This document shows, piece after piece, positions 1 through 5,348 of a stretch of DNA of 7,434 nt. The notes beneath the pieces were generated by a model that saw nothing but the letters and a program-made list of their open reading frames with translations, ran no database searches and was not told the origin of the DNA. Within the stretch, counting starts at the first letter, position 1, and each line of letters starts with the position of its first letter. The stretch spans positions 1-7,434 of the forward strand of contig JALOTI010000092.1 of assembly GCA_025457985.1 (NCBI GenBank), in the 5' to 3' direction. The position numbers and the translations under genes are program-made. Source of the DNA: Leptospira sp. (GTDB lineage: Bacteria > Spirochaetota > Leptospiria > Leptospirales > Leptospiraceae).

Positions 1-941
1 ACTTCGCCATCTACAGCAAGACGGACGATTCCTGATCGTAGTACAGATGCGTATGGCAAAGGTTCCCTAGCCGGACCGCCATAATCTTTTTTATCAGGGC
101 TAGAATAGAGTTCTATCTCTATAACTTCCGTTATATACTCTTTCTTTGACTGCAGTTTTTCTTCATAAAAGACAATTTTGAGATAACGTAAATTCACAGG
201 CGAAAATCGCCACTTGTACCAGGTTCCTGGCTCTGAAATAAAATGATTTTCCTCATGGAGCTGGTGCCAGGTAACATCGTCTTCGCTGTAATAAGCAACA
301 AATCTCTCAGGGAAATTAGTAATCGGATCATTTTTGGTGAGCATTCGAATCTCTTCGATTCGATTCACCGTTCCCAAATCAAAAATTAAATATTCTTCTT
401 CCGGTGATTCTTTCTTTTTAGATGACCAACCGTAATCAGGGCGAGTATCAATTAAATTCTCTTTAACATACAACCGATCTAATTCAGAACTTGCTTGTAT
501 CGTTTGTATCCCGGTGACTAAAATTTTTAGTCTGCCAAAATTTAAGCGATTTTTTCCGCTTGGTGCCTTTCTCGATATCTTTGAAACAAATTTCACATAA
601 CGAGCGCTAGTCAATGAAAACAGCCATTTTGCCGATGTCTTAAACGATTTTCGAAAAGAGGATTCTTGAAGAATCGGCTCCCAATATTTACCATCATGAG
701 AAAGCTCAAAGCGGAAATTGTCTGGGAAAAAATCCAATCCTTCTTTTCCTGGGAGCAACTCAATCCCATTGAAATACACCGTATCCTCAAAACTGAAAAT
801 CAAAGTGGACAAAGATGTTTGGTCTTTTTCTTCAAAGAAGGAAATGAATTCATCATTTTTGATTTCAACCTGACCTGTCGTCGAGACGGAACGAATAGGG
901 ATAGAGTAGGGATGACTCGTTCTAATTAAATGTTCTTTCAT
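1..941 (-). CDS. Partial protein with two discoidin (F5/8 type C)-like domains, C-terminus beyond window
   Basis: An open frame starts at ATG 941-939 and runs 313 codons off the window edge. An in-frame TAG lies 60 bases upstream of the ATG, so only a rare start codon could extend it. Two related beta-rich units are visible. Unit 1, about residues 42-145, has 'FRFELSHDGKYWEPI' and 'ARYVKFV'. Unit 2, about 160-281, has 'YLIFDLGTVNRIEEIRM', 'PERFVAYYSEDDVTWHQL' and 'LRYLKIVFYE'. The order (loss of a hydrophobic strand, 'S.DG..W', then 'RY[VL]K') is the discoidin / F5-8C pattern, a family that usually binds carbohydrate or another surface ligand. No signal peptide or membrane segment is seen in this part. 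It lies 58 bases after rep on the same strand and may be the last gene of the parA-parB-rep unit. The SD-like GGAAGGAA is about 13-16 bases from the ATG, a long spacing. The coding call is strong; the fold is an inference from motifs. Confidence 0.78.
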   Translation of the reverse strand, partial: MKEHLIRTSHPYSIPIRSVSTTGQVEIKNDEFISFFEEKDQTSLSTLIFSFEDTVYFNGIELLPGKEGLDFFPDNFRFELSHDGKYWEPILQESSFRKSFKTSAKWLFSLTSARYVKFVSKISRKAPSGKNRLNFGRLKILVTGIQTIQASSELDRLYVKENLIDTRPDYGWSSKKKESPEEEYLIFDLGTVNRIEEIRMLTKNDPITNFPERFVAYYSEDDVTWHQLHEENHFISEPGTWYKWRFSPVNLRYLKIVFYEEKLQSKKEYITEVIEIELYSSPDKKDYGGPAREPLPYASVLRSGIVRLAVDGE

Positions 942-999
942 AAATTTGCTGTTGGATTCCTTCCAAAAAATACCGTTTTTCTTTCCAGTCTATCGAATT

Positions 1000-1887
1000 T
1001 CAAGTAACCCGAGAACCTTCCTCAATCTCCGCAAAAACAACTAAAACTGATGGTTTCACCCGCTCATTGAAATACATATGAACGATCTGACGTAAAAACC
1101 CTTGCAAAGGGGTTGCTATGACTAAAACCTTTCCATCCATCTGAACTTGGCATTTTTCCAAAATCTCCCAGCTCGACTGTGTGAGTTCTTTCGATGCCCA
1201 GGTTAAAAACCCCAACCAAGAGGCAGGGTGGGGGCCAAAGGGTGCTGTCTCCTGCTTAATATTAGGCACATCTTTTGTCTGTAAGATGAATTCCTTACAA
1301 AGTCCTCGCATATAAGCCCAATCAGATTCTAAACGAAGTTGACTTGCCTTTTGATACGCAGCCAGTGCTATTTCCGAACCAAATGTTTTCACAAGTCCAT
1401 CCAATCCGTTCTCCTCTTTTCCTGAGGTTTTTAAATTCGGATCCGGATTGTTCGTATTGGATATAGTTATATTAATATGGTTCGGGGATACTCCTGGACC
1501 CCGGGCAATGGATTCCGGGGAACCCGCAGGGGTGTCTGATTCGAAACCGGAGAGGGGTATTGCTTTATCCCCCAGCGGTGTAATTCTGGATCCCGGGTAG
1601 TGGAACGAAAAATGGTATTTTGTGGCTGTCCGACCTCCGCCAGGTACGTGGTAGAGTAAGCCTGATCGGGTAAGCTCCTTTTTTGCCAATACGATGGATT
1701 TTTTCGTCTTGAATCCCGTTAGCCTCAGCAGAGTTTCCGTGTTGGGCCAAACAGGTTTGAAGTTATAGTCGCTAAATTTCAATAGGACTACGTATAGAGT
1801 CTTTGCAGCATGGGATAGGTCTGCCCAGAGACCAGAATCAATGATATCGGTCATCAGGCGGATATAGGAATGCCTTTGGTCGCTCAC
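1000..1887 (-). CDS. Replication initiator-like protein (winged helix + DnaA domain I-like C-terminus)
   Basis: This encodes 295 aa from GTG 1887-1885, chosen because AAAGGAG sits 5 bases upstream; the frame is open to a TTG at 1911 that has no ribosome site. Residues about 22-95 look like a winged helix-turn-helix of the kind found in plasmid Rep and DnaD-like proteins: helices around 'AAKTLYVVLLKFSDY', a recognition helix near 49-78, and a wing at 'GGGRTATKYHF'. Residues about 100-160 form a Pro/Gly/Ser/Asn-rich linker. Residues about 221-285 ('SWLGFLTWASKEL', 'DGKVLVIATPLQGFLRQI', 'YFNERV') resemble DnaA domain I, the part that recruits helicase and other DnaA molecules. No AAA+ or DnaA domain IV is present. 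Context (parAB upstream, repeats and hairpins in its leader) supports an initiator that acts at the adjacent region. It could instead be an accessory DNA-binding protein. Confidence 0.8.
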   Translation of the reverse strand: MSDQRHSYIRLMTDIIDSGLWADLSHAAKTLYVVLLKFSDYNFKPVWPNTETLLRLTGFKTKKSIVLAKKELTRSGLLYHVPGGGRTATKYHFSFHYPGSRITPLGDKAIPLSGFESDTPAGSPESIARGPGVSPNHINITISNTNNPDPNLKTSGKEENGLDGLVKTFGSEIALAAYQKASQLRLESDWAYMRGLCKEFILQTKDVPNIKQETAPFGPHPASWLGFLTWASKELTQSSWEILEKCQVQMDGKVLVIATPLQGFLRQIVHMYFNERVKPSVLVVFAEIEEGSRVT

Positions 1888-1892
1888 AGCTT

Positions 1893-1899
1893 CTCCTTT
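1893..1899 (-). promoter_or_regulatory. rep ribosome binding site
   Basis: AAAGGAG on the minus strand ends 5 bases before GTG 1887. It decides the rep start in favour of this GTG over the upstream in-frame TTG at 1911, which would place this ribosome site inside the coding sequence. Confidence 0.75.
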
Positions 1900-1947
1900 A
1901 TTTTTTTGCAAAAATAAAACTAAATTTAAGCAAATTAAACGAAGGAG

Positions 1948-1976
1948 TTGACATTATCTGACATAATGTTAATTAT
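1948..1976 (+). promoter_or_regulatory. Candidate promoter of antisense RNA to the rep leader
   Basis: A consensus -35 TTGACA (1948-1953) is followed 17 bases later by AATTAT (1971-1976), a 4/6 match to TATAAT. It points opposite to rep and, 36 bases beyond the -10, meets a good intrinsic terminator, which makes a short transcript likely. The -10 match is only moderate. Three TGACATWAT-type repeats overlap this promoter, so a repressor could act here. Confidence 0.42.
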
Positions 1977-1979
1977 GTC
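1949..1979. repeat. TGACATWAT repeat cluster A (three copies)
   Basis: TGACATTAT (1949-1957) and TGACATAAT (1959-1967) are tandem with a 10-base step, one DNA turn. The third is inverted: ATTATGTC (1972-1979) pairs with GACATAAT (1960-1967) as an 8-bp perfect inverted repeat with a 4-base spacer. The cluster overlaps the antisense promoter. Such short phased repeats near rep are typical of initiator or repressor binding sites (iterons/operators); the binding protein is not shown. Confidence 0.55.
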
Positions 1980-1982
1980 TCA

Positions 1983-2037
1983 TCCAACAACATTCCTTCG
2001 GGAACACCCGACCCCTGGAAGCCCAGGGGAGTTTTTT
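1983..2037 (+). ncRNA. Putative counter-transcribed RNA opposing the rep leader (about 55 nt)
   Basis: The predicted start near 1983 and the terminator ending at 2037 define an RNA of about 55 nt, fully complementary to the rep mRNA leader. It would fold as a small hairpin TTCC-TTCG-GGAA (1993-2004, a C(UUCG)G tetraloop) followed by the terminator hairpin. Small antisense RNAs made within a rep leader are a known copy-number control device in several plasmid families. Here the arrangement is seen in sequence, while expression and function are inferred. The opposite strand of the first hairpin carries CGAAGGAA, SD-like, next to two tiny start-stop frames (ATG 1993 and ATG 1983), so the RNA could mask a leader peptide signal. 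Confidence 0.42.
2012..2037 (+). terminator. Rho-independent terminator, plus strand
   Basis: A perfect 7-bp GC-rich stem, CCCCTGG (2012-2018) with CCAGGGG (2023-2029), closes a 4-base loop AAGC and is followed by AG and six T (2032-2037). It works only in the plus direction: on the minus strand the hairpin is preceded by the A-run, not followed by T. No plus-strand gene lies upstream (rep and its neighbour are on the minus strand), so its purpose must be to end a short antisense transcript or stop read-through toward parB. Confidence 0.68.
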
Positions 2038-2053
2038 GGACTTTGGGTCCAAA
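2035..2053. other. Stem-loop in the rep leader
   Basis: TTTGGAC (2035-2041) pairs perfectly with GTCCAAA (2047-2053) around a 5-base loop TTTGG. It directly abuts the terminator T-run, so the rep leader RNA would contain this hairpin beside the GC hairpin. There is no T-run after it in either direction. It may form part of the leader RNA structure that governs rep translation, or be an origin element. Confidence 0.5.
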
Positions 2054-2118
2054 TACAAGTATTCCAGCGTCCCTATATATATTTTGATGGGAACGTCCGA
2101 CAATCGCCTCAAATTTAA

Positions 2119-2136
2119 ATTATGTCACATTATGCC
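2119..2136 (-). repeat. TGACATWAT repeat cluster B (two copies on the rep promoter)
   Basis: On the minus strand TGACATAAT (2127-2119) and GGCATAAT (2136-2129) lie with the same 10-base step as in cluster A but in the opposite orientation. The second copy contains the rep promoter -10 (CATAAT), so a protein bound here would block rep transcription. This is consistent with autoregulation by Rep. Confidence 0.52.
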
Positions 2137-2156
2137 CTGGATTGGCCTTCTGTCAA
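2129..2156 (-). promoter_or_regulatory. rep promoter
   Basis: On the minus strand, TTGACA (2156-2151) is a perfect -35; after a 16-base spacer comes CATAAT (2134-2129), a 5/6 match to the -10. Transcription would start near 2122, giving a rep leader of about 235 nt that contains all the hairpins and repeat cluster A. It is the best sigma-70-type promoter seen in the window and suggests rep can be made independently of parAB. Confidence 0.7.
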
Positions 2157-2167
2157 GTTCGTACAGC

Positions 2168-2197
2168 TTTTTTTGGGGAATCTTACGAATTTTTTTT
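2168..2197. other. Phased T tracts upstream of the rep promoter
   Basis: T7 (2168-2174) and T8 (2190-2197) start 22 bases apart, about two helical turns, on the plus strand (A tracts on the rep strand). They lie 12-41 bases upstream of the rep -35, where phased A tracts can bend DNA or act as UP-element-like sequence. They could also be a melting region. The role is inferred only from spacing and composition. Confidence 0.35.
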
Positions 2198-2231
2198 CCT
2201 TAGTACTTGACTGCTATGTACCTGTTTAGGT

Positions 2232-2254
2232 TTTGGCTATTGTGATTCGCCAAA
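2232..2254 (-). terminator. Weak hairpin across the parB stop codon
   Basis: TTTGGC (2232-2237) and GCCAAA (2249-2254) form a 6-bp stem with an 11-base loop overlapping the parB TAG. No T-run follows on the minus strand, so it is at most a weak or factor-dependent terminator; it may instead protect the parAB mRNA 3' end. Confidence 0.25.
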
Positions 2255-3055
2255 TTTCTTAGAAAGTTCCTTCCGTATGAATTTGTAAATTTCGACTGTT
2301 TGTTCTTCTGAATCTGAGAGAATTTGGATCGTCGTGCCGGATCGTTTTAGTTTGTAAGGAAGAGCGAAGCCCAGTGGAGTTTTCTCTCGTTCGTCTTTCG
2401 ACTTTTTATTAAACGATTTGGCGTCCTTAACCGTTTTCAGCTCTCCTTTATGAAACAAAGTTAAAAAATCGTCAAGGCTACCTTTTTTGGCCGCTTGCGC
2501 CGCTTGGACGAGAAGGTTTTTGTTTTGGATATCGTTTTTTCTGCATCGATCCAGGTCCTCTCGGGACATGGCTGCGATCGAAAGTACTTCAGACATGTAG
2601 CTACGGCTTTTGCCAAACAAATCGCCGAGTTCTTGGTCTGTATAGTGGTGCATATTCTTCAAAAAGAGAAGGGCATCTACCTCCTCATAAGGGGAAAGGT
2701 TTTCCCTCTGGAGGTTTTCGATCACTGCCAGTTTGTATATCTCTTTGTCGGGCCTATTTAGAATTTTACATTCTATCTCGGACCAGCCTAGAGATTTTGC
2801 TGCATGGTAGCGTCTTTCTCCGGCAATGATTTTATAGCTACCTTCTTTATTACCTTTCGACACAATGATAGGTTGGAGGAGGCCATCGGCCTTGAGTGTT
2901 TGCGCAAGCTCTTCTATCCCTTTTTTTCTTTCCTGGCGTGGTTGGTATTCGGAGGGCTCAATTTTTTCCATCCGGATTGTCCGAATGGTGCCATCTAGAT
3001 TTTCGGCTTGGTAGATATCTGCGAGGGTCCCGAGGCGTTTACTTTTTGAGCTCAC
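2237..3055 (-). CDS. parB: ParB-family partition protein
   Basis: A centromere-binding, CTP-dependent clamp protein of the ParABS system, 272 aa. The ParB N-terminal (Sulfiredoxin-like) domain spans about 26-120: 'SEYQPR' (35-40), 'LLQPIIV' (59-65), the CTP-binding box GERRYHAA (79-86; usual form GERRxRAA, so His replaces the second Arg), and 'VIENLQRENLSPYEEV' (111-126). A KorB/ParB helix-turn-helix follows at about 138-160 ('TDQELGDLFGKSRSYMSEVL'). The C-terminal 60 residues are charged and probably dimerise. The start is GTG 3055, with GGAGG six bases upstream inside the end of parA; the 17-base overlap implies translational coupling. Its likely DNA targets are the palindromes at 3898-3966. 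Confidence 0.95.
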   Translation of the reverse strand: MSSKSKRLGTLADIYQAENLDGTIRTIRMEKIEPSEYQPRQERKKGIEELAQTLKADGLLQPIIVSKGNKEGSYKIIAGERRYHAAKSLGWSEIECKILNRPDKEIYKLAVIENLQRENLSPYEEVDALLFLKNMHHYTDQELGDLFGKSRSYMSEVLSIAAMSREDLDRCRKNDIQNKNLLVQAAQAAKKGSLDDFLTLFHKGELKTVKDAKSFNKKSKDEREKTPLGFALPYKLKRSGTTIQILSDSEEQTVEIYKFIRKELSKKFGESQ

Positions 3056-3791
3056 TGAGTACCTCCTCTATAAAACCTTCGTATTCTTGGGACTGGCGCG
3101 AACCTCGATTGTAGTCGTAAACAGATTTTTTTGCCAGGTGGCTCTCTCCGATTGCGACCCCATCCGAGATGGTATGTTCAAAGATACGGAAGTATTTTCC
3201 TAAGACAGGGAGGATGGTTTTTGTGAGTAGGGTTTGAGGTTTGAGCTGGGTGATCAATGCTCCTAAAATTTCCAGATCAGGATTGATTCTTTTTTTGATC
3301 GAGGAAATTGTCTGTTGCAGGCCCATAATCCCATCCATGGAAAACTTTTCCGCTTGGAGAGGAATCAGAACAAAATTGGACGCAACGAGACTGTTTACTG
3401 TAAAAATGGAGAGAGAAGGGGGACAGTCAATTATGACAAAGTCAAACCCCTTTAGGCTCGAAATCGCATCCCGTAGGATGTAGGGAGCTTCGACTGAATT
3501 GACGGACACGGTTTCCATTTCCGCCAAACGTAAGCTAGATGGAGCAATCCACAAATTCTCGTTATACGCTGTAACTATAATTTCTTCTAGTTTGGTAGAA
3601 TTCTGAAATAGGTTAGATAGATCTTTATCGATTGTCTCTGGATTCACAAAAATCCCAGTAGAATTCGCTTGTGGATCCATATCGACAAGTAGGGTCTTGA
3701 AGTTGCGCCGAGCTAGACCCATTGCTAGGTTTAATGAAGTAGTGGTTTTCCCCTCTCCACCTTTTTGATTCGCCACAGCAATTGTTATCAT
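3039..3791 (-). CDS. parA: ParA-family partition ATPase
   Basis: A 250-aa ParA/Soj-type ATPase that binds DNA non-specifically in its ATP form and moves ParB-bound DNA over the nucleoid. The deviant Walker A is KGGEGKTT (10-17), with Glu where Val is usual (KGGVGKT); both lysines are kept. The A' motif is 'DMDPQANST' (37-45) and Walker B is 'FVIIDCPPS' (118-126). There is no N-terminal HTH extension, so it resembles the short chromosomal/Ib-like form and probably does not repress its own promoter alone. The start is ATG 3791, with AAGGG nine bases upstream. It is the first gene of the parA-parB pair and is divergent from the regulator gene at 4017, with the paired palindromes between them. 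Confidence 0.95.
   Translation of the reverse strand: MITIAVANQKGGEGKTTTSLNLAMGLARRNFKTLLVDMDPQANSTGIFVNPETIDKDLSNLFQNSTKLEEIIVTAYNENLWIAPSSLRLAEMETVSVNSVEAPYILRDAISSLKGFDFVIIDCPPSLSIFTVNSLVASNFVLIPLQAEKFSMDGIMGLQQTISSIKKRINPDLEILGALITQLKPQTLLTKTILPVLGKYFRIFEHTISDGVAIGESHLAKKSVYDYNRGSRQSQEYEGFIEEVLSELKK
3061..3069 (-). promoter_or_regulatory. parB ribosome binding site inside parA
   Basis: AGAGGAGGT on the minus strand is a near-perfect Shine-Dalgarno six bases before the parB GTG (counted from GGAGG) and lies within the last codons of parA. It supports the GTG start at 3055 and coupled translation of the two proteins. Confidence 0.75.
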
Positions 3792-3839
3792 TCTTCCGTT
3801 TCCCTTCCCTTTGGTATGCTTTCGTTAAGAAATTTTTGC

Positions 3840-3880
3840 TTCAATTGAATTTTCAAAAACAACTTAAAAAAAGATCTTTT
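3840..3880. promoter_or_regulatory. Two AT-rich palindromes upstream of parA
   Basis: TTCAATTGAA (3840-3849) and AAAAGATCTTTT (3869-3880) are perfect 10- and 12-bp palindromes in the very AT-rich parA leader/promoter segment (3792-3896). No clear -35/-10 pair with normal spacing could be assigned for parA. They may be operator sites or simply reflect composition. Confidence 0.3.
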
Positions 3881-3897
3881 CTCTCACTCAGATTCAT

Positions 3898-3913
3898 TGT
3901 CGGACATCCGACA
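3898..3913. promoter_or_regulatory. Candidate parS / operator site 1
   Basis: TGTCGGA-CA-TCCGACA: perfect 7-bp arms around CA, 16 bp in all, the usual length of parS sites. It is identical over 17 bases (with the preceding T) to site 2, which lies 51 bp further on. It sits about 107 bases upstream of the parA start codon, in the gap between the divergent genes. The ParB or regulator assignment is inferred from position. Confidence 0.55.
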
Positions 3914-3946
3914 TCCAAAAAATGAGCAAAAAGATTTGGTGCGGAA

Positions 3947-3966
3947 ATTGTCGGACATCCGACAAT
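3947..3966. promoter_or_regulatory. Candidate parS / operator site 2
   Basis: ATTGTCGGA-CA-TCCGACAAT: 9-bp perfect arms around the same central CA, 20 bp in all, sharing the 16-bp core with site 1 at a 51-bp step (about five DNA turns). TTGTC...GACAA half-sites recall parS sequences known from other secondary chromosomes, though the inner bases differ. A lone half-site, TCCGACAAT, lies in the rep leader at 2096-2104. Confidence 0.6.
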
Positions 3967-4016
3967 CAAAGCGGTACGTACTTGACAAAGTGATTAAATT
4001 TAAACAGTTTCATAAA

Positions 4017-5348
4017 ATGCCCCGCAGCACAGAGAACATTCTGTTTTCGGATTTGAACGGAAAGGATTGGATAGATAAAAGCCTTCCTTCTGTCTGGACC
4101 GAACTTTGTACGGTCTTGGGGATATTGTCTGGCGTTGTTGTTCTGAAGGAAGAACTGGAGGATTCATTCTACGAGTCTGCTAGTTTTGGATATGGAGAAG
4201 ACGGCTTCTACTATAGCTTTATGGCGAGGGGATCGGAGGTTTGGAATCGAGTGATGGATTCCGATTCTCCTGTTGAACTTACATCTGGAACTTATAATTT
4301 TTTTCATGAAAATTGCTCCGTCCTACTTTTGCGAATTGGAACCAGAACGAATCCATATGGGTTTCTCTTGGTGGAATTTGAACGAGGAGAAAGTGGCCTC
4401 ATGCAATCGATGCTCTTCCTCTTTGGGGAGAAAATTGTGAAGGAACTTTCCATTTCAAGAGGGGTTGAGAAGAGCCCAACCAGACAAATCTCTGAATCGC
4501 AAATGCAATCAGGCAGTCTGAACTTCTTTCTAAACCAAATTCCAAATTTAAAAAATGGGGTTCAAAAATTCCGTCAAGACCGAGTCCTTTCCATTCTTGG
4601 CCCGCAGGGCTCCGGCAAAAAAACAGTCGCAAAGTGGATTCACTCAGAGGTCGCCGAAACGAATCCAATCCTAATCATAGAATCCTTTCCTGAGAACTTT
4701 GGCAAATTGGAAAAATCTCTCCAGGCTTGGGGAAATGAAGTAGGCAATGGCAGTTTGGTTTTTCCCAAAATCCGGGATTTGAATTTGGGCCAAAAGCAAA
4801 TCTTGTGGTCCTGGTTTTCTGGGTCTGAATTTAAGGGGCGAGTCGTTTTCACGGACGAGAATGGGGCCGCCAAGGAAACTCTGCCGGATTTTGAAAGGCT
4901 TCTCCAAAAAAATCCGATCTACTTGCCTGGTTTGAATCTTCTTCCTCGGGATGTTCTTTCTACGCAGATTGACCTGCTTTTTTCAGAACTGAAGGAATCC
5001 CAAAATAGATGGGGACTATCGCTATCCACCGATGCAAAAGAATTCCTTCTGGAAAACCAATACCAGGAACATTTTTCAGAACTGAAGAATGCAATTTTAT
5101 CTGCTATTTTGGTCTGTCGGGGATCGGAAATCCAGAAGGGGGAATTGGGTTTTGGAAATTCCAAGCTGGATTTAGAAGTGCCGGAACTGGAAGATTTAGA
5201 CTTGCGGCGGGGGATACAGGCTCTAGAAAGGCAGAAGATCCTCCTTGCCATGCGCATCTTTTCGAACAATCAAATTCGAATGGCAAAAGCACTGGGTATT
5301 TCAAGAGGCTCTCTCCAATACAAAATGAAACAGCTAGGACTTATCTAA
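4017..5348 (+). CDS. Degenerate NtrC-like regulator with Fis-type HTH
   Basis: 443 aa from ATG 4017. The frame is open back to TTG 3897, but that extra part translates the two palindromes ('LSDIR' twice), so it is probably non-coding; GTG 3990 is an alternative, and no start has a clear SD. Residues about 20-145 are alpha/beta and GAF-like. Residues about 170-330 follow the sigma-54 activator AAA+ layout: Walker A GPQGSGKKT (195-203) is present, but the segment matching 'TLFLDEIGDL' reads 'SLVFPKIRDL' (246-255), losing both Walker B acids, and there is no GAFTGA loop. 'IYLPGLNLLPRDVLSTQI' (301-318) matches the 'LPPLRERREDI' region. The C-terminal 400-443 is a Fis HTH ('QIRMAKALGISRGSLQYKMKQLGLI'). 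It should bind DNA but not remodel sigma-54 polymerase. It is divergent from parA and coupled to the next gene. Confidence 0.85.
   Translation: MPRSTENILFSDLNGKDWIDKSLPSVWTELCTVLGILSGVVVLKEELEDSFYESASFGYGEDGFYYSFMARGSEVWNRVMDSDSPVELTSGTYNFFHENCSVLLLRIGTRTNPYGFLLVEFERGESGLMQSMLFLFGEKIVKELSISRGVEKSPTRQISESQMQSGSLNFFLNQIPNLKNGVQKFRQDRVLSILGPQGSGKKTVAKWIHSEVAETNPILIIESFPENFGKLEKSLQAWGNEVGNGSLVFPKIRDLNLGQKQILWSWFSGSEFKGRVVFTDENGAAKETLPDFERLLQKNPIYLPGLNLLPRDVLSTQIDLLFSELKESQNRWGLSLSTDAKEFLLENQYQEHFSELKNAILSAILVCRGSEIQKGELGFGNSKLDLEVPELEDLDLRRGIQALERQKILLAMRIFSNNQIRMAKALGISRGSLQYKMKQLGLI

Larger units (their letters stand above)
1888..2236. other. Rep control region / candidate replication origin
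   Basis: This 349-base stretch between parB and rep has no gene of its own. From the rep side it holds the rep ribosome site, an A/T-rich segment (1900-1940), a plus-strand TTGACA with three TGACATWAT-type repeats (1948-1979), a UUCG-loop hairpin (1993-2004), a GC hairpin plus T-run (2012-2037), a 7-bp stem-loop (2035-2053), a short AT tract (2074-2083, TATATATATT), a half copy of the palindrome found beside parA (2096-2104), an AATTTAAATT palindrome (2112-2121), two more repeats on the rep promoter (2119-2136), and two long T tracts (2168-2174, 2190-2197). No exact 9-mer DnaA box (TTATNCACA) was found. The repeats, AT-rich DNA and position upstream of rep suit an origin, but this is inferred. 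Confidence 0.5.

Noticed and set aside
666..929. Plus-strand open frame of 87 codons
   Set aside because: It lies antisense to the discoidin-like gene, whose minus-strand frame is open far longer and has recognisable domain motifs; this one has low-complexity Phe/Glu content.
1437..1448. CGGATCCG palindrome within rep
   Set aside because: Single short palindrome inside coding sequence for the low-complexity linker; no second copy or context.
1888..1911. TTG 1911 as rep start
   Set aside because: No SD before the TTG, while AAAGGAG precedes GTG 1887 at the correct distance.
3540..3556. DnaA-box-like ATCCACA
   Set aside because: Only a 7/9 match, isolated, and inside parA coding sequence.
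3982..4018. TTGACA at 3982 as promoter of the regulator gene
   Set aside because: No acceptable -10 at 15-19 bases; TAAAAT at 4013 is 25 bases away and overlaps the start codon.
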